Origin: Alistipes sp.
GTDB lineage: Bacteria; Bacteroidota; Bacteroidia; Bacteroidales; Rikenellaceae
Assembly (NCBI GenBank): GCA_029060215.1
Contig: JAIDUK010000003.1
Location: 1-64,000, forward strand
Length of the DNA: 64,000 bases
Reading direction: 5' to 3'
Part shown: in pieces, positions 36,313 through 45,858 of the stretch
Position numbering within the stretch: position 1 is the stretch's first letter
Layout of the letters: the number at the start of each line of letters is the position of its first letter
The notes under the pieces: generated by a model
Told to the model about the DNA's origin: nothing
Database searches by the model: none
Seen by the model: only the letters and a program-made list of their open reading frames with translations
Program-made: the position numbers and the translations under genes

Positions 36313-36750
36313 CTATTCATTCAATGCGTTCGTAATCTTTTTTGCCAGACCGCTACGAAATGTGTCGGGAGCCGTGCGGGCATTTGCGAAAGCAAATTCG
36401 GTCAGGTTTTCGCGCGTCTCTTTGCCGTTCCGCCAACGATTGACGAAAAGCGACGACCACGCCACCTCGTAATCATCGGCCAATCGTTCATTCTCCGGTG
36501 CGGAAATATCCACCGAACGGAATACGACCGTTCCTTTTTCCACCTCATCGGCAAAGAGGGTTTCGACCGTCTGCCGGGCGTTTTTCTCGATCGCCATGCA
36601 AGTGGCGCAGCGTTGTTTACCGTGGAAATAAAGTATCTCCACGCGATCCTTGTCATTTAGTTTCGTTTCGGTTTCCCGATTCTTCGCCGTGCGACCTCCG
36701 CAAGCGAACAACAGCAAACATGCTGTCCCTAATAAAAATCCTTTCATCAT
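36313..36750 (-). CDS. ArsF-family lipoprotein (thiol-redox-like)
   Basis: Lipoprotein signal LLLFACGG; ILYFHGKQRCATCMAIEKNARQTVE. Confidence 0.8.
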   Translation of the reverse strand: MMKGFLLGTACLLLFACGGRTAKNRETETKLNDKDRVEILYFHGKQRCATCMAIEKNARQTVETLFADEVEKGTVVFRSVDISAPENERLADDYEVAWSSLFVNRWRNGKETRENLTEFAFANARTAPDTFRSGLAKKITNALNE

Positions 36751-36774
36751 ACGTTTTGTTTTTTTAAATTGTTT

Positions 36775-36800
36775 ATATTTCGTCGAATTACGAACATTTA
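36775..36800. promoter_or_regulatory. candidate ArsR operator copy B
   Basis: ATTTCGTCGAATTACGAACATT. Confidence 0.55.
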
Positions 36801-36888
36801 TAAGCAAAAAAAATAATTTCGTATTATATCGCAACACGAAAGTGCAGTGCAAACGCTCGGTAGTCGGAAAACCTGCATGAAAATGAAC

Positions 36889-37236
36889 TCATAAATCCTC
36901 GCTTCGGAACGGGGTACTGCACGTCTCTTTTTTCGGAGCACAATCACGATAGAAATCGGCGAAGAGCAGGCGAGCTGTTTCCCAATTTTCACGATTGATA
37001 CAATAGCGCACTTTCGGCGGCTCGATCGTTCCCTGAATCAATCCCGCCTCTTTCAATTCTTTCAGATGCTGCGATACCGTGGCTTTCGAGATGGGCAAAA
37101 CCTCGTGAATGTCGCCGAAAAAGCAACACTTCTGTTTCGCCAAGAAGTGCAGAATCGCGATCCGTGCAGGATGCCCCATCGCTTTCGCAAATCGTGCAAG
37201 TTGCTCTTGTCCTTCGGTATATGATTTTTCTGCCAT
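36889..37236 (-). CDS. arsR: ArsR-family transcriptional regulator
   Basis: FAKAMGHPARIAILHFLAKQKCCFFGDIHEVLPISKATVSQHLKELKEAGLI. Confidence 0.92.
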   Translation of the reverse strand: MAEKSYTEGQEQLARFAKAMGHPARIAILHFLAKQKCCFFGDIHEVLPISKATVSQHLKELKEAGLIQGTIEPPKVRYCINRENWETARLLFADFYRDCAPKKETCSTPFRSEDL

Positions 37237-37250
37237 ACACTTCCTTATTT

Positions 37251-37275
37251 GTTGTTCGCAAAATTACGAATAATA
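37251..37275. promoter_or_regulatory. candidate ArsR operator copy C
   Basis: GTTCGCAAAATTACGAATAAT. Confidence 0.5.
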
Positions 37276-37628
37276 TTTATATTCTCCAAACGATAGAATA
37301 ATTTAAACTCTAATGCCCTGTGGTAAATAGCAGCGTGAACAATCTTGTAATTCAACGTTATTTCAATCTCACTTATTTTAATAAAATATCTGAAATTGAT
37401 TCCTATGAACTTGCACATTCTCCAAAAACAGGTTACATTTGAACCGTGAAAGTTCTTTGAAGGACGGGCATTCGCGGACGTCGATTTTCGAGCGTCGAAA
37501 CGGCGTAACCACATTGTGACCCGAAACTGCAAAAGCAAGCGTAACCTACTGATAAACGGCGCATTTCATCGGAGGATTAAAATCCCCTACGCACCGCAGA
37601 GAAGTCGAACCGATCGACGGACGGAATC

Positions 37629-37657
37629 CGCAAAACTCATGTTTTGCGGATTTTTTG
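37629..37657 (+). terminator. intrinsic terminator
   Basis: AATCCGCAAAAC-TCAT-GTTTTGCGGATTTTTTG. Confidence 0.75.
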
Positions 37658-37784
37658 TTTCTACACCCCACCCCGCTATCGGGAAGCCGCGGAAAGACAA
37701 ACGAGCGGCTATATCTCGAACCGGCAAATAAAAAAGCAAGAACCATACAACGTAACATAAAAAACACTACCTTTGCGGCAGTTG

Positions 37785-37952
37785 AGTTTCCGTAGGCGTA
37801 CCGCCGACCGGAATTAAAAGGGAATACCGGTGAGAATCCGGAGCTGTACTCGCAGCTGTAAGTCCCATTGGTGTCTGTCGCACTCTTTGCCACTGGTTGT
37901 AAGACCGGGAAGGCGCGGTAGACGGGACGAGCCAGAAGACCTGCTTGACGAG
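37785..37952 (+). promoter_or_regulatory. cobalamin riboswitch
   Basis: AAAAGGGAATACCGGTGAGAATCCGGAGCTG...CGCAGCTGTAAGTC...CCACTGG...GGGAAGGCG...GAGCCAGAAGACCTGC. Confidence 0.95.
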
Positions 37953-38105
37953 ATGTGATTCAGCAACCACGGGATAATTGGTGCTCGATCGAAGTGAAGT
38001 AAGGCCGTCCGCAAGCTACACCTTATATTCTTTTTGATAACCGCTGCCCCATTCGTTGCGATCCATCGCGACGAATTTTTTGTTTTACTTCAAATATCGC
38101 GAGTT

Positions 38106-39059
38106 ATGAAAAAGAATTTCAGAAGGATGGCAATGGCCGTTGCAGCCATGGCCGCCGTGACGTTCGCCGCTTGCAATGCGGACAACGATTATTTCGCAGA
38201 GCCCCGTCAAAACGCGGCGAACCCCGACACTCGGTCTGCCGAAAATCCGGATGGGACGCTAACCGTCACATTCGATGATTTCGACCGGACGATGATGGCC
38301 TATACGCCCAGAGCCGACAATTATTATTCGTATTACGGTTTTTCCAAGGATGACCAGATAACGGCCATATACGATCCGTTATATACGTTCGTGTCGTATA
38401 TGAATACGGTCGAGAATTCGTACGGTACGTTCACGGAGTTCTCCAGCGGCGCGATCGCCCTGTCGAAATACAATTACAGAAGCAGTGCCGCAGCAGGTGA
38501 ATCCGGGAGCTGGTGGTATACGTTCGACAATCAGTGCAGTGTCTACAATACGGCGTCCGTAGACGGCAGCAACGAGAATGCAGGCCATAGCGGTTCGAAC
38601 TTCGCCGTTGTGTACGGATACTCCGACAATAGCAGCACGGAGTGGATCGAACAGCCGGAATTTTACTTCGACATGCCGTATACGTTCAAGGGGTTGTGGT
38701 ACTGCAACTCGTCCTACGTCTACGGTGTCATCGAAAACGGCAACCGGTTCGGATCATCCGGAGGAGCTACAGCATTGAAAGATCTCAAAGATTCGGAGGG
38801 GCGCAACATCGGATATTTCGAGGCCGTCGTCGAGTGCTACGACATCGACGGCAATCTGATCGCCGCCAAGACGAAACTTCTGGCAGACTACCGCTACGAC
38901 CGTCCCACGGTGGAGCCCGTAACGACATGGACCTATTGGGATATCGACGTAGAAGGCGTGCAGAGCGTCAAATTCAACTTCACGGGTTCCGATGTCGATC
39001 CGGATTACGGCCTCAATACTCCGGCATATCTTTGTATCGACGACATCACAATAGAATAA
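38106..39059 (+). CDS. DUF4465-type surface lipoprotein
   Basis: Lipobox TFAACN; VTFDDFDRTMM...FYFDMPYTFKGLWYCNSSYVYGVI...YLCIDDITIE; first gene after riboswitch. Confidence 0.8.
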   Translation: MKKNFRRMAMAVAAMAAVTFAACNADNDYFAEPRQNAANPDTRSAENPDGTLTVTFDDFDRTMMAYTPRADNYYSYYGFSKDDQITAIYDPLYTFVSYMNTVENSYGTFTEFSSGAIALSKYNYRSSAAAGESGSWWYTFDNQCSVYNTASVDGSNENAGHSGSNFAVVYGYSDNSSTEWIEQPEFYFDMPYTFKGLWYCNSSYVYGVIENGNRFGSSGGATALKDLKDSEGRNIGYFEAVVECYDIDGNLIAAKTKLLADYRYDRPTVEPVTTWTYWDIDVEGVQSVKFNFTGSDVDPDYGLNTPAYLCIDDITIE

Positions 39060-39080
39060 TTTCGGCTTACGATCTTGAGT

Positions 39081-40892
39081 ATGAGGTTTTCCATCCCGTT
39101 TTTTTTGGCCGCTTCGCTCCTGTTCGCAGCGTGCAACAAAGACGACGTCATTACCGAATCGGCGAAGCAGGTTCCGATCATCGAGCTCGACAGCCAAACC
39201 GGCATTTATTCCGTCAAAGTCGGTCGGGAGCTGACCATCGCCCCTCTCTATCGCAACGCGGAAGGAGCCGTTTATGCTTGGACGGCAGAGGGCAGGCTCC
39301 TTTCGTCCGAGCCTGTGCTGCGATACACGTGGGAGCAAGAGCAGGAAATATATCTTAAATTGCGTGTCGACACCGCCGAAGGCTATGCCGAGGAGGAGTT
39401 GAAGGTCGAAGTCGCGGAGTTGACGCCGCCCGTCATATCGCTGGTCATCCCGTCCAGAGGGCTGAAAGTGATGGCCGGCACCGACTACGTCTTCGCCCCC
39501 GACATCCGGCACGACGATCTCGACGATTTCCGCATTGAGTGGATCCGCGACGGGCAGGTCGTCGGCACCGACAAAAGATATACGTTCAACGAACCGGCCG
39601 TCGGCACCTACCCTATCGTCGTCCGCGCTTCCAACATCGACGGCCAAACCACGTGCGGGATCGACGTAGAGGTGGTCGAAACCATGCCCTACGAGGTCCG
39701 GTTTCCGACTCCGTCCCATACGCAGACCTCGACCGACCGCCACACTTTCGTCGGACGGCCCGTCTGTCTGCGTCCGTCGCTGGAGTACTTCGATCGGCCG
39801 CAGTTCCGGTGGAGCGTCGACGGGCAGCCGGTCGACGGCGCTTCGCAGCAGCTCTTCCGGTTCGTTCCGGAATCCGCCGGTGAATATCGGGTCGACGTCA
39901 CCGTGACGGAAGGAGCGTCGGCAGCACAGCCCCTCACCAGAAACATCCTACAGGCAGCCGCTTCGGTCACGGCAAGCGTCAGGGTCGTTTGCCACGGGGC
40001 TACGGAGCAGGAGCGTTTCCGGGCCGCCACGGCTTCGAGTTCCCGGCTTTGGAACAAGGTCTACGAATTCACTCCGGCTCCGGGACAGTTCATCAACGAA
40101 TTGTCCTCAGGCACAGGCTACACGGGCAACGAAACGACCCCCGAACTGGCCGTGGAGTATGCAACGATGCGATTGAGCAAAAAGTCGCATGTTTCATTGG
40201 GGGCTTTCGGCGGTTGCATCGTCGTCGGATTCGACCACAGCATCCCCAACAGCGGCGGCGAATACGACTTTGCCGTTCAGGGCAACGCGTTCAACAGCAA
40301 TTTGGGCGGCGGTTCCAACGAACCCGGGGTCGTATGGGTGATGCAGGACGTGAACGGCAACGGACTTCCCGACGACGAATGGTACGAGTTGAAGGGTTCC
40401 GAAACCGGCAAGGAAGGCACCATCCAAGATTATGCGGTTACCTATTACAAGCCGGCCGGCATCCGGATGAGTGTCCCGTGGACCGATTCGGAAGGCGCCT
40501 GCGGCACTGTCGACTACAACGCCTATCACGCACAAGAGTACTACTATCCGCTGTGGGTCGCCGAGGAGAGCTATACGCTGACCGGCACGCGCCTCTCCCC
40601 GCGCAACAAAATGGATCCGGCTACCGGTTTCTGGGGCAACAATGCCTACGATTGGGGATATGTCGACAACATGGGTTCCGACAATCTTTCGCAGCAAACG
40701 GCTGACGGCAGCGGCCAGCGCAACGGATTCAAGATTGCCAACGCCATCCATCGCGACGGCACCCCGGCCGATTTGCAGTATGTCGATTTCGTCAAGGTCC
40801 AATGCGCCGTGCTCGCACAGAGCGGAGCGTTGGGCGAAGTCTCCACCGAGGTATTTTCATTCGAAGATCTGTCGATAACCAACAACCAATAA
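39081..40892 (+). CDS. PKD-like surface lipoprotein of cobalamin locus
   Basis: MRFSIPFFLAASLLFAACNKDD; PKD/Ig-like repeats; conserved C-terminal GEYDFAVQGNAFNSNLGGGSNEPGVVWVMQDVNGNGLPDDEWYELKGSE. Confidence 0.75.
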   Translation: MRFSIPFFLAASLLFAACNKDDVITESAKQVPIIELDSQTGIYSVKVGRELTIAPLYRNAEGAVYAWTAEGRLLSSEPVLRYTWEQEQEIYLKLRVDTAEGYAEEELKVEVAELTPPVISLVIPSRGLKVMAGTDYVFAPDIRHDDLDDFRIEWIRDGQVVGTDKRYTFNEPAVGTYPIVVRASNIDGQTTCGIDVEVVETMPYEVRFPTPSHTQTSTDRHTFVGRPVCLRPSLEYFDRPQFRWSVDGQPVDGASQQLFRFVPESAGEYRVDVTVTEGASAAQPLTRNILQAAASVTASVRVVCHGATEQERFRAATASSSRLWNKVYEFTPAPGQFINELSSGTGYTGNETTPELAVEYATMRLSKKSHVSLGAFGGCIVVGFDHSIPNSGGEYDFAVQGNAFNSNLGGGSNEPGVVWVMQDVNGNGLPDDEWYELKGSETGKEGTIQDYAVTYYKPAGIRMSVPWTDSEGACGTVDYNAYHAQEYYYPLWVAEESYTLTGTRLSPRNKMDPATGFWGNNAYDWGYVDNMGSDNLSQQTADGSGQRNGFKIANAIHRDGTPADLQYVDFVKVQCAVLAQSGALGEVSTEVFSFEDLSITNNQ

Positions 40893-40906
40893 TAATCAGA
40901 ATCCAT

Positions 40907-43036
40907 ATGAAACGTTTTTTACTGATGCTGGCAGCAGTGCCTGCCTTGTTCTCGCTCGGCGGCTGCTCCGACGATGAGACGGCTCCGGGAATCCCCGCCG
41001 ATGCCGACGAGAATTTCATTTCGTCCGTCGTGTTGACGGTCGACGGAACATCGTACACGGCCCTGATCGCCGACAATACGATTACCATGACGGTGCCTTA
41101 TACCGTATCGTTGGACAACGCGCAGGCCCAGTTCGAATACACTCCTTCGGCTACGATCGTGCCCGATCCGGCAGCCGTCAGCGATTGGGATACCGAGCGC
41201 ATGTTCCGCGTAACATCGTACAACGGCGCCGCCAACGATTATGCCTACAAGGTGATCAAAGACGAAATCCGCTACGAAGGCAGCGTCCATCTGAAAACCG
41301 CGGCCGACATCGCCGACTTCGTCGCTACGGATGCAACCGTCGTCAAAGGCGATCTGATCCTCGGGACCGACGACGAAGATGCCGAAAGGCTGACCGACAT
41401 TTCGGCCTTGTCGCTCCTGAAGCAGGTCGAGGGGAATATCGTCATCCGCAGCAGCTTCGACGGCGCCGACTTGACCGGGTTCGACAACCTCACGGCCATC
41501 GGCGGCCTGCAAATCGGTTCGGCGGATGCTTTCGCCGCCAACGCGGCATTGCAGTTGGTTTCCATGCAATCGCTCGCCCGTGTTGCCGGCGACATCGTCA
41601 TCCGCAACAATTCGGTAGCCTACGTCCAATTCGACAAGTTGGCAGAGGTCGAGGGCAGCGTGCGGATATCTTCTTCCGCGTTGCAGACACTCGATTTTCC
41701 GGAATTGGCGGCCGTCGGCAGCGATTTCGATATTCAGGGTACGACCGACGACGGAAATGCCGGTGGCGAAATCGTTGCGCTGGAGCTGCCCCGGCTCGCG
41801 AGCGTCGGCGGAGTGCTGGCCGTCAACAATCTGGAGAAGCTGGCATCCATCTCGCTGCCCGTGTTGACGGAGGCCGGAAGCATCAACTTCGCATCCGTTC
41901 CGGTTCAGTTCGAGAAACTCGTCATGCCCTCTCTGTCGGTCGTCAACGGCGACTTGTATATCAACGCCTGCTACGTCAAAGGCGATTTCTCCACTTCTAC
42001 GGCCAACAACAAACTGACCGCGATCGACGGGCTGTCCGATCTGACGCTCGTCAAAGGAACGCTGACCATCTCCAACTTCGATGCGTTGGAGCAGCTGCCC
42101 GACTGGAGCAAGCTCGCCCGGCTCGGCGGTCTGACCCTCATCCGTCTGCCCGAATGGTATAACCGGACGCTCGATCTGAGCCATACCGATTTCGTAGCCT
42201 TCGATGGCGTGGAGCCGACGATAACCATCTCCAACTTGATCAATATCGGGAAACTCATCACCAAAGAGGACATGTCGCATGTCAACATCATTCTCTACGC
42301 CAATGCCAGCGGGAAACAGATAATCGTGCCCGAATTGAATTTCAAAAGCGTCAAGGATTTCTCCTACAACAACGCTTCTGCTACCGACCCGGTATTCACG
42401 TTCGAGAAGGTCTGCGGCAATATGTATGTCACCCGTTCGTCACGGCAGGGCGTCTCCGCCCCGAATCTGACAAGCGTCGAGGGTTATCTGCATATCAACA
42501 TCGCCATGATGGCGTCGCGTCTGGACTTTCCCGTGCTCGAAAGCGTGGGCGGTCAGTTCTTCATCGAGGGTACCTTGAACCACGCCTCGTTCCAGTACGA
42601 TTTTTCGCATTTGAAGAGCGTCGGATGCGCCGAAAACCCGCAATATGCAAAGGAGGGCTTGGCTGCGAACGATATTCCGCTCGGCGCTTTGGACATCCGA
42701 GGTCCCAACAAGGATTTTGCGTTTCCTGCTTTGGAGCGCGTCGGTGGCAGCGGGCTGACGATCCATTCGGCCAAGACGTTTTCATGCCCCCACTTGCAGC
42801 GCATCGACGGAACATTGTCGGTCGATGCGGCAACGCAGATGACCGCTCTCGACATGCCGTCGTTGACCGGACTTTCGGGCGTCAGGTTTTACCGCGCGAC
42901 CCAATTCAAGGATTTCACCATGTTCGGGCCGTTTATCGAGGACGGCCAGATCACCGCCGAAAATTGGAATGTAAGTTCGTGCGGCTACAATCCGACGTTC
43001 GACGACATGCAGGCTGGACGCTACACCGCCGAATAG
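40907..43036 (+). CDS. lipoprotein with Ig-like N-term and receptor-L-domain-like LRR body
   Basis: MKRFLLMLAAVPALFSLGGCSDDE; repeated VEGNIVIRSS...LTAIGGLQIGS...VAGDIVIRNN...VNGDLYIN. Confidence 0.75.
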   Translation: MKRFLLMLAAVPALFSLGGCSDDETAPGIPADADENFISSVVLTVDGTSYTALIADNTITMTVPYTVSLDNAQAQFEYTPSATIVPDPAAVSDWDTERMFRVTSYNGAANDYAYKVIKDEIRYEGSVHLKTAADIADFVATDATVVKGDLILGTDDEDAERLTDISALSLLKQVEGNIVIRSSFDGADLTGFDNLTAIGGLQIGSADAFAANAALQLVSMQSLARVAGDIVIRNNSVAYVQFDKLAEVEGSVRISSSALQTLDFPELAAVGSDFDIQGTTDDGNAGGEIVALELPRLASVGGVLAVNNLEKLASISLPVLTEAGSINFASVPVQFEKLVMPSLSVVNGDLYINACYVKGDFSTSTANNKLTAIDGLSDLTLVKGTLTISNFDALEQLPDWSKLARLGGLTLIRLPEWYNRTLDLSHTDFVAFDGVEPTITISNLINIGKLITKEDMSHVNIILYANASGKQIIVPELNFKSVKDFSYNNASATDPVFTFEKVCGNMYVTRSSRQGVSAPNLTSVEGYLHINIAMMASRLDFPVLESVGGQFFIEGTLNHASFQYDFSHLKSVGCAENPQYAKEGLAANDIPLGALDIRGPNKDFAFPALERVGGSGLTIHSAKTFSCPHLQRIDGTLSVDAATQMTALDMPSLTGLSGVRFYRATQFKDFTMFGPFIEDGQITAENWNVSSCGYNPTFDDMQAGRYTAE

Positions 43037-43060
43037 CGTTCCGGCCAGTCGCCGCAAACC

Positions 43061-43092
43061 AAGAGCCCGCTTTGTCAAGCGGGCTCTTTTTT
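43061..43092. terminator. bidirectional-type terminator
   Basis: AAGAGCCCGCTT-TGTC-AAGCGGGCTCTTTTTT. Confidence 0.9.
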
Positions 43093-43110
43093 CGGGAAAG
43101 CACGTTTTTT

Positions 43111-44001
43111 TCAGACCCTCAGCTTCAGCCCCGCAAAAACGGTGTCCGGCCTGAGCGAGAAGACCGACGCCATCTCTCCGGCCATGCAGAACCCGCATCG
43201 GTCGCATTTGTCGGTGCCGTAGCCGATGCAAAGGCCGCGCGAGCCGTCGGGATATACGAAGTCCGTCACCCAGCAGCGGCGGGCGAAGCGGCTGGTCTTC
43301 ATCAGCTTCAGCCCCGACACCGAGTTCATGATCGGATAGCCTCGTTTCTTGTAGCCGATCACCCGGTCGATGATCTCCGCCCGTTTGTCCATATCCAGCG
43401 CCAGATACTCCGTGCCTTCGAACGGCGTGTGGAAATTGATCGATATGCTTTCGATGGCCGGATTGTTCCGGGCGTATTCGATGGTAGCGTCTACGGCCGT
43501 ATGGTTCAGGGTGTTCACCACCATGTTGACGCTCAGATGCTTGTGCCCGCATTCGGCTATGTTCTTTTCCAGTTTGGCGAAAGTCCCCTGCCCGCGCACT
43601 TCTTCGTGGTACTTGCCGACCCCGTCCAGACTTACCCATATCGAATCGGCATGCGAGCCCGCAAAGGGCAGTTGCGCATTCGTGGTGATCGTGCACGAGA
43701 AGTAGCCTATCTCTTTCGCCAGATCGATCAGGTCGTCGATGCCCTTCTCCCCGTCTTTCCATATCGTCACTTCGCCGCCCTCGAAATCCACGAACCGCGA
43801 GCCTGCGTCATACGATTTTTGCAGGTGGCCGCGCACTTGTTCGTAGGTCATGTTGTGCGGGTTCTTCAGTTCGTAGACGCTGCAATGCCGGCATCGGAGG
43901 TTGCAGATATCCGAAATGAACAGCACCGTCTGCAAGGGAGCCCTTCTCCCGAATATGCGGGCCCGGACGAACCACAGGCCCAAGTACCATAGTTTTTTCA
44001 C
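43111..44001 (-). CDS. radical SAM protein
   Basis: ISDICNLRCRHCSVYEL, FEGGEVTIW; C-terminal CIGYGTDKCDRCGFC; GTG start overlapping UbiA stop. Confidence 0.9.
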   Translation of the reverse strand: MKKLWYLGLWFVRARIFGRRAPLQTVLFISDICNLRCRHCSVYELKNPHNMTYEQVRGHLQKSYDAGSRFVDFEGGEVTIWKDGEKGIDDLIDLAKEIGYFSCTITTNAQLPFAGSHADSIWVSLDGVGKYHEEVRGQGTFAKLEKNIAECGHKHLSVNMVVNTLNHTAVDATIEYARNNPAIESISINFHTPFEGTEYLALDMDKRAEIIDRVIGYKKRGYPIMNSVSGLKLMKTSRFARRCWVTDFVYPDGSRGLCIGYGTDKCDRCGFCMAGEMASVFSLRPDTVFAGLKLRV

Positions 44002-44999
44002 CTTATCCCCAATATCAAGTTGACCATTATCAGCAGGGCGCAGAACATCGTCACTATGTTGCGGGCCGTCAGCCAGCGCAGCATGAACCAGTCGAGCCCG
44101 GCTCCGCGGTATTTGTCGAAGTCGCCCATCGGGCCCATCCACCATCGCGGTTCGGAGAGCGTTTCCCGGCCGCATACGAAGTCGTCCAGCGATTTCACCA
44201 GCCAGAGCGATACCGGCAGGACCGCCGTTGCGGCCAGATACGCAGGGTGCAGTTGCCCGAGCGCCGCCCCCGTCGCCACCAGCGCATACGGCACCGTGTT
44301 CAGCAGCGCCGACAGTACGATGCGCCCTTTCCCGGAGCCCGCAAGGTGGGCCATCGTCTTCTTGCCCATCTTCTCGTCGGGTACGGCGTCCAGCACCGAG
44401 TGCGAATAGACAATGTTGGCCACCAGCAGCCCCACGGCCGTCGAGAGCCAGACGATGTCCCAGCCCACGCTCCCCGTGATCGCATAATACACTCCGGTCA
44501 TCAGCAGCGGACCGAACATCACGAATATCACCCATTCCCCCAGTCCGCGGAAGCCCAGTTTCAGCGGTCCGCCCGAGTAGGATGTTCCGATGACGAACGC
44601 CGCCGCGATCCACCCGAAGACGGCCCGTCCTCTGACGGCTACGATGATCGCTCCCATCAGGGCGGCCAGCAGCAGCATGACCGCCACGGCACGGAGCAGT
44701 TGCGCGTGGGTGGCTGCGCCCGAGGTCAGATAGGGATACTTCACGATCCGGCCCCGGAATCCTTCGTCGGCCACTTTCCGCCTCGCTTCCGCCGACCCGA
44801 CCCGGTAGTCGAACCAGTCGTCGAGCAGGTTGAACGCAAGGTGCAGGAACACCACGCCTGCTACGGCCGCTACGGCCGCCAGCGCGTTGAATTCGTTTTC
44901 GCCATAGGAGAGGGCCACGGCCGTTAGCGCGGGCAGCAGCGATTGCGGCAGCGCGATCGACCGGGCATTGTCGAGCCAGAAGCGGATGGTCCGGAGCAT
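43998..44999 (-). CDS. UbiA-family prenyltransferase
   Basis: FNLLDDWFDYRVG; VGLLVANIVYSHSVLDAVPDEKMGKKTMA. Confidence 0.9.
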   Translation of the reverse strand: MLRTIRFWLDNARSIALPQSLLPALTAVALSYGENEFNALAAVAAVAGVVFLHLAFNLLDDWFDYRVGSAEARRKVADEGFRGRIVKYPYLTSGAATHAQLLRAVAVMLLLAALMGAIIVAVRGRAVFGWIAAAFVIGTSYSGGPLKLGFRGLGEWVIFVMFGPLLMTGVYYAITGSVGWDIVWLSTAVGLLVANIVYSHSVLDAVPDEKMGKKTMAHLAGSGKGRIVLSALLNTVPYALVATGAALGQLHPAYLAATAVLPVSLWLVKSLDDFVCGRETLSEPRWWMGPMGDFDKYRGAGLDWFMLRWLTARNIVTMFCALLIMVNLILGIR

Positions 45000-45127
45000 A
45001 GGGGTTTCTGTTTGAGCCGGGCAAAGATAGGGGTTTGTCGCAAGAATCCCAAGACTTCGGCGGTTTCATGCCGCCGTTCGCAGATTTTTCCGTAAATTCG
45101 CCCGTCCAATCCCCAAACATCCCGATC

Positions 45128-45766
45128 ATGGCAGACAATTATCTGGGCCGCAAGATGGAAGAGTACTTCGCCCGCAGCCAAAGCCGCACCGCCCGTCCGG
45201 CAATGACTTTGGACCGGCTTTTGTCGAAAAACCGCAGCCACCGGGGCTACGACGCCCGGTTCGTCGTGCGCAGCGACCAGCTCCGCCGCATCATCGGGGT
45301 CAACGCCCGCATCCCCTCGGCCCGCAACCAGCAGGTGCTGCGGTTCCGGCCCGTACTGGCCGACGAAGCCGCCGCCGTGCTGCCCCATATCCGGTTGGGC
45401 GGGGCGTTGCCCGGGTTGCAGCTGCCGCTTCCCGGCACCGAGCCCAACGCCTTCATCGTGGTGTGCGCCACCGTCGAGGAGAGCCGCTACGTCGACATCG
45501 ACCTCGGCATTTCCGCCCAAAGCATGTTGCTCAAGGCCGTCGAGCTGGGGTTGAACGGCATCTGCATCGGCGCTTTCGACCGGGACAAGGTCCGGCAGGC
45601 GCTCGGTTTGCCGTTCGAGCCCCTGTTGATCCTCGCCATCGGCCGGGGCGCCGAGAAAATCGAGTTGACCGAGATCGGCGCAAACGAGAGCCACGATTAT
45701 TATCGCGACGAATCCGGCACCCACTACGTCCCCAAATTGCGGCTCGAAGAGCTTCTCATCGTGTAA
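45128..45766 (+). CDS. nitroreductase-family protein
   Basis: LSKNRSHRGYDARFV..., DLGISAQSMLLKAVELGLNGICIGAF. Confidence 0.9.
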   Translation: MADNYLGRKMEEYFARSQSRTARPAMTLDRLLSKNRSHRGYDARFVVRSDQLRRIIGVNARIPSARNQQVLRFRPVLADEAAAVLPHIRLGGALPGLQLPLPGTEPNAFIVVCATVEESRYVDIDLGISAQSMLLKAVELGLNGICIGAFDRDKVRQALGLPFEPLLILAIGRGAEKIELTEIGANESHDYYRDESGTHYVPKLRLEELLIV

Positions 45767-45770
45767 AAAA

Positions 45771-45800
45771 GCGGCAGCCCGCAAGGCTGCCGCAATCTTT
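45771..45800. terminator. intrinsic terminator
   Basis: GCGGCAGCC-CGCAA-GGCTGCCGC. Confidence 0.8.
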
Positions 45801-45858
45801 TCCGCCCCAAAGGGCCTTGCCGCAGAAACAACGTTCCCGGCAACGGCTGTCCCGTTCG

